Assembly: GCA_945787845.1 (NCBI GenBank)
Contig: CALZJH010000011.1
Span: forward strand, 1-64,000
DNA: 64,000 bases
Source of the DNA: an uncultured Woeseiaceae bacterium
Lineage (GTDB): Bacteria; Pseudomonadota; Gammaproteobacteria; Steroidobacterales; Woeseiaceae
Direction of reading: 5' to 3'
The notes beneath the pieces are model-generated. The model had not been told where the DNA came from. It was given only the letters and a program-made list of their open reading frames with translations, and did not search any database. The position numbers and the translations under genes were made by a program. Shown here piece by piece: positions 8,467 to 18,394 of the stretch (its first letter is position 1; each line of letters begins with the position of its first letter).

Positions 8467-9468
8467 CTAAGGACCTTCGTATTTCTCGACGACCTGGTCG
8501 ATGCTACCAAAGATCGAGGCGCCGTCGGCGTCGTTCATTTCGATACGGATACGGTCGCCGAACTGCATAAATGATGTCGATGGTTTGCCGTAATTGATGG
8601 TCTCAATGGTCCGGATCTCCGCGATACAGGAGTAGCCGACGCCGCCGTCTGCAATCGGCTTGCCCGGACCGTCGTCGAGCTTGTTGGATATTGTGCCCGA
8701 GCCAATGATGCAGCCGGCGCATAACGGTCTCGACTTGGCAGCGTGTGCAATAAGCTGACCGAAATGGAATGTCATGTCGATGCCCGCATCCGGTCTGCCG
8801 AACGGCTCGCCATTCAGCGCGGACAGGAGCGGCAGGTGCAGTTTGCCGTCGCGCCATGCGTCACCGAGTTCGTCAGGCGTAACGGCAACCGGCGAAAAAG
8901 CGCTCGAGGGTTTCGACTGGAAGAAGCCAAAGCCCTTGGCGAGTTCGCCCGGGATCAGGTTACGCAACGATACATCGTTGACGAGCATGACCAACTGGAT
9001 GTGATTGAGCGCATCAGTGGCCGAGACCCCCATCGGGACATCATCTGTCACCACAACAATCTCGGCTTCGAAGTCGATGCCCCAGGCCTCGTCGGCCATC
9101 GGGATATTTTCGCGCGGTCCCAGGAACGAGTCCGAGCCGCCCTGGTACATGAGCGGATCAGTCCAGAATGTTGCCGGCATTTCCGCGCCCCGAGCCTTGC
9201 GCACCAGTTCAACGTGGTTCACATAGGCCGAACCATCAGCCCACTGGTAGGCGCGAGGTAAGGGTGAGTCGCAACTGGCCTCGTCAAAAGCTTCGCCTTC
9301 GCCGGCGTCAACCCGCCGGGCCAGGTCTTCGAGAGAGGGGCGCGCCGTGGCCCAGTCGTCGAGCGCAGCCTGCAACGTAGCCTGCTCAGCAGGCAGATAT
9401 CTTTGCAGATCTTTCGAGACCACAACGAGGCGGCCGTCGCGGCCGTCTTTAAGAGATGCGAGTTTCAC
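8467..9468 (-). CDS. fahA: Fumarylacetoacetate hydrolase family protein
   Basis: A 333-residue FAH-fold hydrolase. The metal-binding acidic residues are visible in WGIDFEAEIVVV, and IGSGTISNKL is the typical substrate-loop region. Family members cut fumarylacetoacetate to fumarate and acetoacetate. The position between the VOC gene and maiA fits the last step of tyrosine catabolism. The start is GTG, directly abutting the stop of the VOC gene (TAAGTG), so re-initiation by the same ribosomes is likely. This is the shorter bacterial form; the exact substrate rests on context. Confidence 0.88.
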   Translation of the reverse strand: MKLASLKDGRDGRLVVVSKDLQRYLPAEQATLQAALDDWATARPSLEDLARRVDAGEGEAFDEASCDSPLPRAYQWADGSAYVNHVELVRKARGAEMPATFWTDPLMYQGGSDSFLGPRENIPMADEAWGIDFEAEIVVVTDDVPMGVSATDALNHIQLVMLVNDVSLRNLIPGELAKGFGFFQSKPSSAFSPVAVTPDELGDAWRDGKLHLPLLSALNGEPFGRPDAGIDMTFHFGQLIAHAAKSRPLCAGCIIGSGTISNKLDDGPGKPIADGGVGYSCIAEIRTIETINYGKPSTSFMQFGDRIRIEMNDADGASIFGSIDQVVEKYEGP

Positions 9469-10011
9469 TTATTTCTGTCCTGTAAATTCCAGTTCGTGCA
9501 GCCAGGCTGCATGACGAGGAGCCTTCTTGGTCTGGCTCCATTCTTCGAGCATGGCCGGCGCTACGCGTTTTAGTTCATCGATCTGTTCCTGCGTCTGCGT
9601 GTTGGCGACGAGCTCCAGGCGGTGACCATTCGGGTCAAAAAAGTAAATGGACTGGAAGATCCCGTGATTGGTCGGGCCGATAACATCCAGACCTTCCGCC
9701 TCCACCTGCGCCTTCGCTTCGAGCAGGGCGTCATAATCCTCGACTTCGAACGCGATGTGCTGCACCCATTCGGGCGTATTGCGGTCCCGGTCCATGTCGG
9801 GCCGAGTGGGTAATTCGAAAAACGCGAGCACATTGCCCATGCCGCAATCGAGGAAGACATGCATATAGGGGTCCGGTTCCTTGGTCGAGGGCACCTGGTC
9901 TTCTGCGAAAGCGACCGTGAATTCCATGTTGAGCACGCGCCTGTAGAAGTCGACGGTTTCCTTCGCATCGTTGCAGCGATACGCGACGTGATGAATTCGT
10001 TTGAGGTTCAT
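9469..10011 (-). CDS. VOC (glyoxalase/dioxygenase superfamily) protein in the tyrosine operon
   Basis: A 180-residue single-chain VOC fold made of two beta-alpha-beta-beta-beta modules. Likely metal ligands are H8 (IHHVAYR), E66 (AFFEL), H85 (VQHIAFE) and E133 (GHRLELV). This four-ligand arrangement resembles glyoxalase I or epimerases, although H/H/E sets also occur in extradiol dioxygenases. It lies between hppD and fahA, where homogentisate 1,2-dioxygenase would be expected, and no cupin-type HmgA is encoded in this window. It may replace that enzyme or do an accessory step. Its function is not established by sequence. Confidence 0.75.
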   Translation of the reverse strand: MNLKRIHHVAYRCNDAKETVDFYRRVLNMEFTVAFAEDQVPSTKEPDPYMHVFLDCGMGNVLAFFELPTRPDMDRDRNTPEWVQHIAFEVEDYDALLEAKAQVEAEGLDVIGPTNHGIFQSIYFFDPNGHRLELVANTQTQEQIDELKRVAPAMLEEWSQTKKAPRHAAWLHELEFTGQK

Positions 10012-10023
10012 GACTCGCTCCTC

Positions 10024-11103
10024 TCAGGCTTCTGCATTGACGACGCCGCGCGCCACCTGGTCGCGCTCGATCGATTCGAACAGCGCTTTGAAATTGCCCT
10101 CGCCAAAGCCTTCATCTTCCTTGCGCTGTATGAACTCGAAGAACGTCGGACCCACCATGTTGGCCGAAAAGATCTGCAGCAACAAGCGGGGCTCGTCGCC
10201 CTCTGTCGTGCCGTCGAGCAGGATACCGCGTGAGCGGAGCTCGTCGACCGGTTCCCCATGACCCGGGAGTCGTTCTTCGAGCATTTCGTAGTAGGTCTCG
10301 GGAGGTGCCGTCATGAACTCGATACCGTTTTTCTGCAGGCGGTCCCAGCAGGCGTACAGGTCGTCACAGGAGAAGGCGATGTGCTGAATACCTTCACCAT
10401 TGAATTCCATGAGGTATTCCTCGATCTGGCCGGTCCCCTTGGAGGCTTCTTCATTGAGCGGGATGCGAATCTTGCCGTCCGGTGCCGTCATGGCCTTCGA
10501 GACCAGGCCCGTGTATTCGCCCTTGATATCGAAGTACCGGATCTCGCGGAAGTTGAACAGCTTCTCATAGTAGTCGGCCCAGTAGTCCATGCGGCCACGA
10601 TAGACGTTATGGGTCAGGTGATCGATGACCTCGAAGCCGCAGCCCTCGGGATGACGGTCGACGCCCTCGATGAAGTTGAAGTCGATGTCGTAGATTGACG
10701 AACCATCTTCGTAGCGGTCGATCAGGTAGACCGTCGCGCCGCCGATGCCCTTGATGGCCGGCAGGCGAATCTCCATCGGACCTGTCGGAATCTCGACCGG
10801 TTGAGCGCCCTGATCCAGCGCGTGCTTGTACGCACGGTGCGCGTCCCTGACCCGGAACGCCATGCCGCAGGCGCAGGGTCCATGCTCACGCGCAAAATAC
10901 CAGGCCTGGCTCTTTGGCTCATTATTGATGATGAAGTTGATGTCGCCCTGGCGCCAGAGCGTAACGGCCTTCGAACGATGCCGCGCCACCTCGGTGAATC
11001 CGAGCAGCTTGAACGCGGTTTCGAGAACGCTGATGTCCGGTGCCGCGAATTCCACGAATTCGAAGCCGTCGAGCCCCATGGGGTTGTCGAATAGATCTGC
11101 CAT
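10024..11103 (-). CDS. hppD: 4-hydroxyphenylpyruvate dioxygenase
   Basis: A 359-residue enzyme that converts 4-hydroxyphenylpyruvate to homogentisate using Fe(II) and oxygen. Iron ligands fit the histidines in [11 protein letters not shown] and GIQHIAFSC and the glutamate in TFFEFIQRK, the standard HPPD arrangement. The [18 protein letters not shown] tail closes the active site. The track extends to 11214, but ATG 11103 ([16 protein letters not shown]) matches the family start and has AGGA upstream. It is the first gene of the operon with the VOC gene, fahA and maiA, and is divergent from an Lrp-type regulator that probably controls it. Confidence 0.95.
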   Translation of the reverse strand: MADLFDNPMGLDGFEFVEFAAPDISVLETAFKLLGFTEVARHRSKAVTLWRQGDINFIINNEPKSQAWYFAREHGPCACGMAFRVRDAHRAYKHALDQGAQPVEIPTGPMEIRLPAIKGIGGATVYLIDRYEDGSSIYDIDFNFIEGVDRHPEGCGFEVIDHLTHNVYRGRMDYWADYYEKLFNFREIRYFDIKGEYTGLVSKAMTAPDGKIRIPLNEEASKGTGQIEEYLMEFNGEGIQHIAFSCDDLYACWDRLQKNGIEFMTAPPETYYEMLEERLPGHGEPVDELRSRGILLDGTTEGDEPRLLLQIFSANMVGPTFFEFIQRKEDEGFGEGNFKALFESIERDQVARGVVNAEA

Positions 11104-11130
11104 TGCCGAATCCTCTGTGTTGGTCGTCTT

Positions 11131-11157
11131 GCGCAAAATCTTTTCGACATTATGCGC
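11131..11157. promoter_or_regulatory. Imperfect inverted repeat before hppD
   Basis: GCGCAAAAT and ATTATGCGC are imperfect inverted arms around a 9-nt spacer, 28 bp before the hppD start. Together with the perfect repeat at 11202-11225 it could form part of a multi-site Lrp-type control region. This is suggested by position and symmetry only. Confidence 0.3.
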
Positions 11158-11201
11158 GAATTTGTGAGAACAGGTGCTCAAAGTGCGTGCTAAAAATGGC
11201 A

Positions 11202-11225
11202 ATTTTGAAAGCATTGTTTCAAAAT
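11202..11225. promoter_or_regulatory. Perfect 9-bp inverted repeat, candidate Lrp-type operator
   Basis: ATTTTGAAA and TTTCAAAAT are perfect inverted arms with a 6-nt spacer (GCATTG). The repeat sits between hppD and the divergent Lrp/AsnC gene, 28 bp before the regulator's start. AT-rich spaced palindromes of this kind are typical of Lrp-family sites, so autoregulation plus hppD control is likely but unproven. Confidence 0.5.
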
Positions 11226-11253
11226 ATCGAAATAGTTGAACGGAGTGATCAAT

Positions 11254-11712
11254 ATGGAGCTGAGTCGGACCGACCGGCGGCTGCTGGCGGAGTTACAGGC
11301 CGATGCCAACCGTAACCAGAGTGAGCTCGCCGAACTTGTGGGCATGTCGCGGACGTCCTGTTGGCGCCGTATTCGCGACTTCGAAGAAGCCGGATTGATC
11401 GAACGACAGGTAGCGCTGCTTAATCCCAAGATTGCCGGCTTCAATCTGCAGGTCCTGTTGCTGGTCGCGATGCAGGAGCACACCGACAAGAACCGCGAGA
11501 GTTTTGAGCGTCACGTATCCCTGCTGCCCGAAGTCATGGAATGTTTCTCCGTGTCGGGCGATCGCGATTACCTCTTGCAGGTCGTCGCCCACGACATGGA
11601 TAGCTACAACGACTTTCTCAACCGGCAGATATTGCGGCATGCAGCGGTGCAGTCGGCAAGTTCGACCTTCGTATTGCGGCGCGTGAAGTACTCGACAGCC
11701 CTGCCTCTGTAG
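11254..11712 (+). CDS. Lrp/AsnC family transcriptional regulator (hppD-linked)
   Basis: A 152-residue feast/famine regulator. The N-terminal helix-turn-helix is [29 protein letters not shown] effector domain follows, with [35 protein letters not shown] and the C-terminal [15 protein letters not shown]. The track uses TTG 11236, but ATG 11254 has GGAG 8 nt upstream and is preferred. It is divergent from the hppD operon, and two inverted repeats lie in the shared region, so it probably senses an aromatic amino acid or keto acid. A second, similar regulator (53049-53507) flanks the indolepyruvate oxidoreductase gene. Confidence 0.92.
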   Translation: MELSRTDRRLLAELQADANRNQSELAELVGMSRTSCWRRIRDFEEAGLIERQVALLNPKIAGFNLQVLLLVAMQEHTDKNRESFERHVSLLPEVMECFSVSGDRDYLLQVVAHDMDSYNDFLNRQILRHAAVQSASSTFVLRRVKYSTALPL

Positions 11713-11715
11713 GCG

Positions 11716-13737
11716 TTAGCCTGATATAAGCAGCGCTATCGACTGCGCGGGCACCATGACTTTGAGTGGTTCGTCGAGCTCCGGGTTTTGCCGGGCGCTG
11801 CAGAAAGCAACGCGCCATTCGTGGTTTGCCTCGCCGCGTGACAGGCGCATTTCCGCCTCATGTTCGTGGGCATTGATAAGAATTGCCACCGCCGATGCAG
11901 TGCCATCATGTCGGGCGAGTTCTATAATTTTGGTGAAGGCGCGGCTGTGTGCCCACTCTGCTTCCTGCTTGGTGTCGCCGAACTGGTTGATCCAGTCGAC
12001 TCGCACCACGCCTTCGGGCACTTCGAGCGACCCGTGAACATACTGCGGCAGTCGCAGCAGCGGGTTCTCGCGCCGTAGCCGAACCAGCTGGCAGACCAGC
12101 TTGTTGAACAGGGCTTCGTCGTCCAGGCCGGACCAGTCGAGCCAACCGGTCTCGTTGTCCTGGGCATACGCGTTGTTGTTGCCCTGTTGCGAGTTGCCGA
12201 ATTCGTCACCCGCAAGGAGCATTGGTGTGCCCTGGGACATGAGTAATGTCCCCAGCAGGTTGAGGCTGTGCCGCCGGCGTTGCCGCATGATGTCGTCATC
12301 AACGCTGTCGCCCTCGACGCCATAGTTGCAGCTGTAGTTGTGCGAGTGCCCGTCCCGGTTGTCCTCGCCGTTTGCCTGGTTGTGGCGGTTCACGTAGCTC
12401 ACGGAATCGCGCAGCGTGAAGCCGTCGTGGGCGGTGACGAAATTGACGCTCGCCGTGGGGCCGCGACCGCTGGCCTCGAAGATATCGGCGGAGCCGTGCA
12501 GACGCCTTGCCAGCACGCCACTCTTGCCGTAGTCGCCGCGCCAGAACTGGCGTAAGCCGTCGCGGTAGATGTCATTCCATTCTGACCAGCGCGGCGGAAA
12601 ATTACCGAGCTGGTAACCGCCTGGGCCCGGGTCCCAGGGTTCGGCAATCAGCTTGGTATCGGCCAGACGATCGTCGTTGCTGATATCGAGCAGCAGGGGA
12701 TGACCTTTCGAGAAGCCATGATGACGGCGCCCGAGGATAGTCGCGAGGTCAAAACGAAATCCGTCGATGCCCATGGTCTCGGAGAAATACGCAAGACTGT
12801 CGAGCACGATCTGTCGCACCCTGGGGTGTTCGACGTTCAGCGTGTTGCCACAGCCCGTGTCGTTGACATAGGTCGCCGGGTCGTCTGGCAGCGTTCGATA
12901 ATAGGTGAGGTTATCGATACCGCGAAACCCGACCGTCGGTCCGTCACCGTCGGCCTCTCCGGTATGGTTGTAGGCAACGTCGAGAACGACCTCGAGCCCG
13001 GCATCATGAAGGCTGCGCACCATGTCGCGCATCTCGACGTCGGCTTCGTTGTTTGCGTAGCGCGGCATTGGCGCGAAAAAGGAAATGCAGTTGTAGCCCC
13101 AGAGGTTTCGCAGACCCTGCTTCACCAGGTGGTGTTCGTCGATGAAGGCATACACGGGCATCAGTTCGACGGACGTCACACCCAGCGCTTTGATGTACTC
13201 GATGACCTTCTTGTTGCTAAGGCCCGAGAATTTGCCACGGTCAGCTTCATCAACCCCGGGATGACGCATCGTGTAACCGCGGACATTGCATTCGTAGAAG
13301 ATCGTCTCTTCCCACGGAATACCTGGTTTGCGATCGTCCTGCGTCCTGCCCACCGGTGTGACGACAGAGAACGGCACGTGGCCGACGCTGTCCCGGTCGT
13401 TGCTGTCGAACACGGCGTCGTCCCAGCGAAACTCACCGTCAAGCCGACGGGCGTAGGGATCGACGAGCAGCTTGGACGGCTTGCAGCGCAGCCCGCGGGC
13501 AGGGTCGAAGGGTCCGTGGACACGAAACCCATAGCGTTGGCCGCTCACGCAGCCGGGCAGATAGCCGTGCCAGACACCGTTGTCGCAGCTGGGCAGGTCA
13601 TGGCTTGCTATTTGCCGACCCGCATCGTCAAACAGGCACAGCTCAACCCGATCCGCGACCGACGAATACAGCGCAAAATTCGTTCCGTCCCGGTCGGGTG
13701 ATGGACCAAGGGTGTGGGCGAATCCCTGTTCTATCAT
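11716..13737 (-). CDS. glgX: Glycogen debranching enzyme
   Basis: A 673-residue GH13 enzyme with an N-terminal CBM48-like module (TNFALYSSVADRVELCLFD). It cuts alpha-1,6 branches of glycogen after phosphorylase trimming. GH13 conserved regions are visible: DVAYNHTGE, GFRFDLATIL (nucleophile Asp), LIAEPWD (acid Glu) and FVTAHDGF (third Asp). The track's longer start at 13932 lies inside glgP. ATG 13737 overlaps the glgP stop as ATGA and gives the normal start [18 protein letters not shown]. It is the last gene of the malQ-glg operon, ending 3 nt from the convergent Lrp gene. Confidence 0.94.
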   Translation of the reverse strand: MIEQGFAHTLGPSPDRDGTNFALYSSVADRVELCLFDDAGRQIASHDLPSCDNGVWHGYLPGCVSGQRYGFRVHGPFDPARGLRCKPSKLLVDPYARRLDGEFRWDDAVFDSNDRDSVGHVPFSVVTPVGRTQDDRKPGIPWEETIFYECNVRGYTMRHPGVDEADRGKFSGLSNKKVIEYIKALGVTSVELMPVYAFIDEHHLVKQGLRNLWGYNCISFFAPMPRYANNEADVEMRDMVRSLHDAGLEVVLDVAYNHTGEADGDGPTVGFRGIDNLTYYRTLPDDPATYVNDTGCGNTLNVEHPRVRQIVLDSLAYFSETMGIDGFRFDLATILGRRHHGFSKGHPLLLDISNDDRLADTKLIAEPWDPGPGGYQLGNFPPRWSEWNDIYRDGLRQFWRGDYGKSGVLARRLHGSADIFEASGRGPTASVNFVTAHDGFTLRDSVSYVNRHNQANGEDNRDGHSHNYSCNYGVEGDSVDDDIMRQRRRHSLNLLGTLLMSQGTPMLLAGDEFGNSQQGNNNAYAQDNETGWLDWSGLDDEALFNKLVCQLVRLRRENPLLRLPQYVHGSLEVPEGVVRVDWINQFGDTKQEAEWAHSRAFTKIIELARHDGTASAVAILINAHEHEAEMRLSRGEANHEWRVAFCSARQNPELDEPLKVMVPAQSIALLISG

Positions 13738-16235
13738 TTGGCGTCGAGGACGATGGGGTCCAGGTGCCAGATGTCGTTGTTGTAATCGCGCATGGTCCGG
13801 TCCGTCGAGAACCGTCCCGAGCGTGCCGAGTTCAGGATGCTCATGCGGGTCCACCGGTCCTTGTCGAGGTACGCCTTGCCTGCCACGTCCTGGGCATCGA
13901 CAAAGCTGCGGAAGTCGGCCGCCGTCATCCACATGTCTGCGGGCTCCTTGATCGACTGGATGATCGAATCGAAGATGCCGGGTTCGAAGTGATTGAAGTG
14001 CCCGCTTTGCAGCAGGTTTATTACCCGCCGGAAATCGTCGTCGTTGTCGATAATGGACAGCGGATCATAGCTGCCGCGCAGCGCCTCGATTTCCTCGACC
14101 GTGTTGCCAAACAGGAAGAAATTCTCTTCGCCGACGGCCTCGCGGATTTCGACATTCGCGCCGTCGAGCGTGCCGATGGTAACGGCACCATTCATCATGA
14201 ACTTCATATTGCCGGTACCGGAGGCTTCTTTACCGGCTGTTGAAATCTGTTCCGAGAGGTCGGCAGCGGGACAGATCTTCTCCATGGCGGACACGTTGTA
14301 ATCGGGATAGAAGACCAGTTGCAGCCGTCCCTTCATGGCGGGGTCGGAGTTAATCACGCGCGCGACGTTGTTGATGCACTTGATGACGGATTTCGCCATG
14401 ACGTAACCGGGGGCCGCCTTGCCGCCGATCAGGATCAGCCGCGGTACGAGGCCATCGCCGTCGCCACGGCGAATACGGTCATACAGGTGAATGGCATGCA
14501 GCACATTGAGCAGCTGTCGCTTGTACTCGTGAATACGCTTGACCTGGACATCGAACATCATGTCCGCCGACACGCTGAGTTTTGTCTTCTTCTTTATGTC
14601 GGCAGCCAGGCGTTCCTTGTTGCTTCGTTTCACGTCGCGCCAGCGGGCCTGGAAATCCTTGTCACCGGCATACGAGCTGATGGCGTGCAGCTTGTCGAGA
14701 TCGGTCTTCCATTTCTCACCGATCGTCTCGCTGATCAGGGACGACAGACCCGGGTTACAGGCTGCCAGCCAGCGCCGCTGCGTCACACCGTTGGTCTTGT
14801 TGTTGAAGCGTTCGGGCCAGAGCTCTGCGAAGTCGCGGAACAGGCCCTCACGCAGCAGGCGCGAATGCAAAGCGGCGACGCCGTTGATCGAAAAGCTGCC
14901 GACGATGGCCAGGTAGGCCATGCGAATCATGGGTTCCGGACCTTCCTGGATCAGCGACATACGGCGAATTCGCTGGTTGTCGCCGGGCCAGTGCTGGCCG
15001 ATATCGGCAATGAAGCGGGCATTGATTTCGTAAATGATGTCGAGGAGCCGCGGCAACAGCCGACGGAACATTGCCACGGGCCACATTTCCAGCGCCTCGG
15101 GCAGCAGCGTGTGGTTCGTGTAGGCCATCGTACTGCGTGTAATGTCCCACGCATCGCCCCAGTCCATACCGTGCACGTCGATGAGCAGTCGCATGAGCTC
15201 CGCCACGGCGACCGCGGGATGCGTGTCGTTGAGCTGGAAGCAGTTCTTCTCGGCGAACGTGGAGAAGTCGTCACCATGGCGTTCCTGCCAGTTGCGAATC
15301 GTGTCCTGGAGACTCGCCGATGCCAGGAAGTACTGCTGCCGCAAACGCAGTTCCTGTCCGTTCTCCGTCGCGGCGTTCGGGTACAGGACCATCGTGATGT
15401 TCTCGGCTTCGTTCTTGGACGCGACCGAATCGGCGTAACTGCCCGCGTTGAATTCCTCGAGATCAAATTCGTCGCGGGCAGCGGCCGACCAGAGGCGCAG
15501 CGTGTTGACGACATTGTTTTCGAAGCCCGGCACCGGGATGTCATACGGGATCGCGAGCACGTCGTGCGTATCGACCCAGACGTGACGGGACTTGCCCCGT
15601 GCGTCAATCTGAACGTCGCTGCGCCCGCCGAAGTGAATTGTCTGCGCGTACTCGATGCGTTCGATTTCCCACGGAAAACCCTCGCGCAGCCAGGAGTCGG
15701 CTTCTTCGACCTGGAAGCCGTTCTCAATTCGCTGGTGAAACATGCCGTACTGGTAGCGAATGCCGTAGCCGATGACCGGCAGGGACAGGGTGGCGCAGCT
15801 GTCGAGAAAGCAGGCAGCAAGCCGGCCGAGACCGCCGTTGCCGAGGCCGGCGTCGCGTTCCTGTTCACAGACATCTTCGAGATCCAGGCCGATGCGGTCG
15901 AGCGCTTCGGTTGTTTCCTTCTCGATGCCGAGATTGAGCAATGCATTACGCAGCAGTCGGCCCATCAGGAATTCCAGGGAAAGGTACGCGACACGTCGCG
16001 TGTCATTGGCCTCGGTCGCGTTGCGTGTCTTGTTCCAGCGCTCCATGAGCCGATCGCGCGCCGCGTAGACGACTGACTGGTATAGGAAAGGCGAATCGAC
16101 CTTGATCGTGCGCCGCCCGAGCATCCGGCCGAAGTAGTGCGTAAAGTCGCTTAAGATGGCGTCGGCCGTCATCGGCAATTCCGACGTCTGCAGCAGTTCC
16201 CGATCGCCGGGCTGGCGGTCAGTCTTTGCGGTCAT
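13734..16235 (-). CDS. glgP: Glycogen/alpha-glucan phosphorylase
   Basis: An 833-residue GT35 phosphorylase that releases glucose 1-phosphate from alpha-1,4 chains. The pyridoxal phosphate lysine lies in [15 protein letters not shown]. Other family blocks are [27 protein letters not shown] and [18 protein letters not shown]. It overlaps both neighbours by 4 nt (ATGA), so translation is coupled to glgB upstream and glgX downstream. A 585-residue ORF on the opposite strand (14319-16076) is a shadow of this gene. Confidence 0.96.
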   Translation of the reverse strand: MTAKTDRQPGDRELLQTSELPMTADAILSDFTHYFGRMLGRRTIKVDSPFLYQSVVYAARDRLMERWNKTRNATEANDTRRVAYLSLEFLMGRLLRNALLNLGIEKETTEALDRIGLDLEDVCEQERDAGLGNGGLGRLAACFLDSCATLSLPVIGYGIRYQYGMFHQRIENGFQVEEADSWLREGFPWEIERIEYAQTIHFGGRSDVQIDARGKSRHVWVDTHDVLAIPYDIPVPGFENNVVNTLRLWSAAARDEFDLEEFNAGSYADSVASKNEAENITMVLYPNAATENGQELRLRQQYFLASASLQDTIRNWQERHGDDFSTFAEKNCFQLNDTHPAVAVAELMRLLIDVHGMDWGDAWDITRSTMAYTNHTLLPEALEMWPVAMFRRLLPRLLDIIYEINARFIADIGQHWPGDNQRIRRMSLIQEGPEPMIRMAYLAIVGSFSINGVAALHSRLLREGLFRDFAELWPERFNNKTNGVTQRRWLAACNPGLSSLISETIGEKWKTDLDKLHAISSYAGDKDFQARWRDVKRSNKERLAADIKKKTKLSVSADMMFDVQVKRIHEYKRQLLNVLHAIHLYDRIRRGDGDGLVPRLILIGGKAAPGYVMAKSVIKCINNVARVINSDPAMKGRLQLVFYPDYNVSAMEKICPAADLSEQISTAGKEASGTGNMKFMMNGAVTIGTLDGANVEIREAVGEENFFLFGNTVEEIEALRGSYDPLSIIDNDDDFRRVINLLQSGHFNHFEPGIFDSIIQSIKEPADMWMTAADFRSFVDAQDVAGKAYLDKDRWTRMSILNSARSGRFSTDRTMRDYNNDIWHLDPIVLDAK

Positions 16236-18394
16236 TGAACTTTCTCCAGTATCACAGTTGCCAACGGTGGCAGGGTCAGGTCGATCGAGTACGGCCTGCC
16301 GTGTTGCCCGTCGTTCTTCGAGGCCACGACAGGAATGCTGACGCCGCTACCTCCGTAACGTTCGTCATCAGTGTTCAACAGGGGCCGGTAGCTGCCGCTC
16401 TCTGGCACACCGATCGTGTAGGATTCGCGCAAGAGGGGGGTCATGCTGGTCACGCACACGACGAAATTTCCGTGGCTGTCGCGCCGCAGCCAGCTCAGCA
16501 CGCTGCTGTCACTGTCGTTCCAGTCGATCCACTCGAAACCCCTGCCGTCGAAGTCGATTTCGTGAAGCGCCGGCGTCGAGGTATACAACTGATTGAGATC
16601 GCGCATGAGCGTCTGGATGCCCCGGTGACTGTCCCAGTCAAGCAGGTGCCAGTCCAGCGACTGGTCGTGATTCCATTCATCCTGCTGTGCAATCTCGTTG
16701 CCCATGAACTGCAGTTTCTTGCCCGGATGCGCAAACATCACGCCGTAATAGGCGCGCAGATTCGCAAATTGCTGCCAGCGATCGCCCGGCATACGCCCGA
16801 GTATCGACCGTTTGCCGTGCACGACTTCGTCATGTGACAACGGCAGCACGAAATTCTCGTTGAACGCGTACACGAGGCCAAAGGTCATCTTGTCGTGATG
16901 GTACTTGCGGTGCACCGGGTCTTCCGACATATAGGCCAGCGTGTCGTTCATCCACCCCATGTTCCATTTGTAGGTGAACCCCAGGCCACCCGCGTCGACC
17001 GGCCGCGACACACTCGGCCACGCCGTCGATTCCTCGGCATAGGACGTCGCACCGTGTGCATGAATCTCCGTGTTCAGGCGCTTGAGGAACGCGACGGCCT
17101 CGAGATTTTCATTGCCGCCGAATTCGTTGGGCACCCATTGACCATCCTCGCGCGAGTAGTCGAGGTACAGCATCGACGCAACCGCATCGACCCGCAGCCC
17201 ATCGATATGAAACTCGTCGATCCAGTACAGGGCATTACCGATCAGGTAGTTGATGACCTCACGGCGGCCGTAATTGAAGATCAATGTGCCCCAGTCGGCA
17301 TGTGCGCCTTTGCGCGGGTCGGCGTGCTCATACAGCGCCGTGCCGTCAAAAAAGCGCAAGCCGTGCTCGTCGTTCGGGAAGTGCGCAGGCACCCAGTCCA
17401 TGATAACGCCGACGCCGTGCGCATGGCAGGCATCGATCAATGCACGAAAATCATCGGGTGTGCCAAAGCGCTGGGTTGGCGCGAACATCCCGATCGGCTG
17501 GTATCCCCACGAACCGTCGAACGGGTGCTCGGTAACGGGCAGCAGCTCAATATGAGTGAAGCCCATGTCGGCGACGTAGGGCACGAGTTCGTTGGCGAGG
17601 TCGCGGTAGCTCAGGTAACTGCCGTCGTCCTTGCGGCGCCACGATCCCAGGTGCACCTCGTAGATGCTGGTCGGCGCATCCAGGTGCGGCCCGTCGCGGT
17701 GCTGGCTCAGCCAGTCGTCATCGCGCCACTCATAGTCGCTTTCGAACACGATCGACGAATTGCCTGGCGGCGGCTCGTGAAACGTCCCGAAGGGATCGGC
17801 TTTCAGCGGCAATAGCTTGCCATTGCTGTCCGTGATCTCGTACTTGTACAAGGCGCCGTTGCCGATCGCGGGAATGAATATCTCCCAGATGCCGTTGCCC
17901 GGATGCACTCGCATGACGTGGCGACGGCCGTCCCAGGCGTTGAAATCGCCAATCACACTGACGCGCGACGCATTCGGCGCCCAGACGGCAAAACGGGTGC
18001 CGCTGACGCCCTGGAGCGTTCTGAGCTGTGCGCCGAGCTTGCGGTACACGTACCGGTCGGAGCCTTCGCCGAGCAGGTAGAGATCCATTTCACCCAGAGT
18101 CGACGCGAAGCGATACGGGTCCTCGGTCTGCTGTACGTCGCCGGACTGCCAGGTGATACGCAGTGCGTAGCTGCGTTTACGCGGCGGCAACTGCGCTTCG
18201 AACAGTCCCGCGGCATGCATGCGTTTCATGGACGCCAGTTTGCGTCCGCCCCGATCGACCAGGTCGACGGATTTGGCGTCGGGCTGGAAGGTCCGGACTA
18301 CGCGTCCCGCGCGCGTCTTGTGCGGTCCGAGAAAAGCAAACGGGTTGTTGTGCCGGCCCGCGACCAGTGCATCGATTTGGGATTCGTCAGTCAT
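16232..18394 (-). CDS. glgB: 1,4-alpha-glucan branching enzyme
   Basis: A 720-residue GH13 branching enzyme that makes alpha-1,6 branches in glycogen. The N-terminal part carries two CBM48-like segments; the second contains [21 protein letters not shown]. Catalytic regions are [22 protein letters not shown] (nucleophile), AEESTAWP (acid) and [12 protein letters not shown]. It starts 8 nt inside the end of glgA and ends in an ATGA overlap with glgP. Length and motif set match the usual bacterial GlgB. Confidence 0.96.
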   Translation of the reverse strand: MTDESQIDALVAGRHNNPFAFLGPHKTRAGRVVRTFQPDAKSVDLVDRGGRKLASMKRMHAAGLFEAQLPPRKRSYALRITWQSGDVQQTEDPYRFASTLGEMDLYLLGEGSDRYVYRKLGAQLRTLQGVSGTRFAVWAPNASRVSVIGDFNAWDGRRHVMRVHPGNGIWEIFIPAIGNGALYKYEITDSNGKLLPLKADPFGTFHEPPPGNSSIVFESDYEWRDDDWLSQHRDGPHLDAPTSIYEVHLGSWRRKDDGSYLSYRDLANELVPYVADMGFTHIELLPVTEHPFDGSWGYQPIGMFAPTQRFGTPDDFRALIDACHAHGVGVIMDWVPAHFPNDEHGLRFFDGTALYEHADPRKGAHADWGTLIFNYGRREVINYLIGNALYWIDEFHIDGLRVDAVASMLYLDYSREDGQWVPNEFGGNENLEAVAFLKRLNTEIHAHGATSYAEESTAWPSVSRPVDAGGLGFTYKWNMGWMNDTLAYMSEDPVHRKYHHDKMTFGLVYAFNENFVLPLSHDEVVHGKRSILGRMPGDRWQQFANLRAYYGVMFAHPGKKLQFMGNEIAQQDEWNHDQSLDWHLLDWDSHRGIQTLMRDLNQLYTSTPALHEIDFDGRGFEWIDWNDSDSSVLSWLRRDSHGNFVVCVTSMTPLLRESYTIGVPESGSYRPLLNTDDERYGGSGVSIPVVASKNDGQHGRPYSIDLTLPPLATVILEKVQ

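Noticed and set aside
12700-13701. 333-aa plus-strand ORF
   Set aside because: Antisense shadow of glgX with no domain and no ribosome-binding site.
14319-16076. 585-aa plus-strand ORF
   Set aside because: It lies wholly antisense to glgP, whose family motifs are clear, and its own translation shows no recognisable domain.
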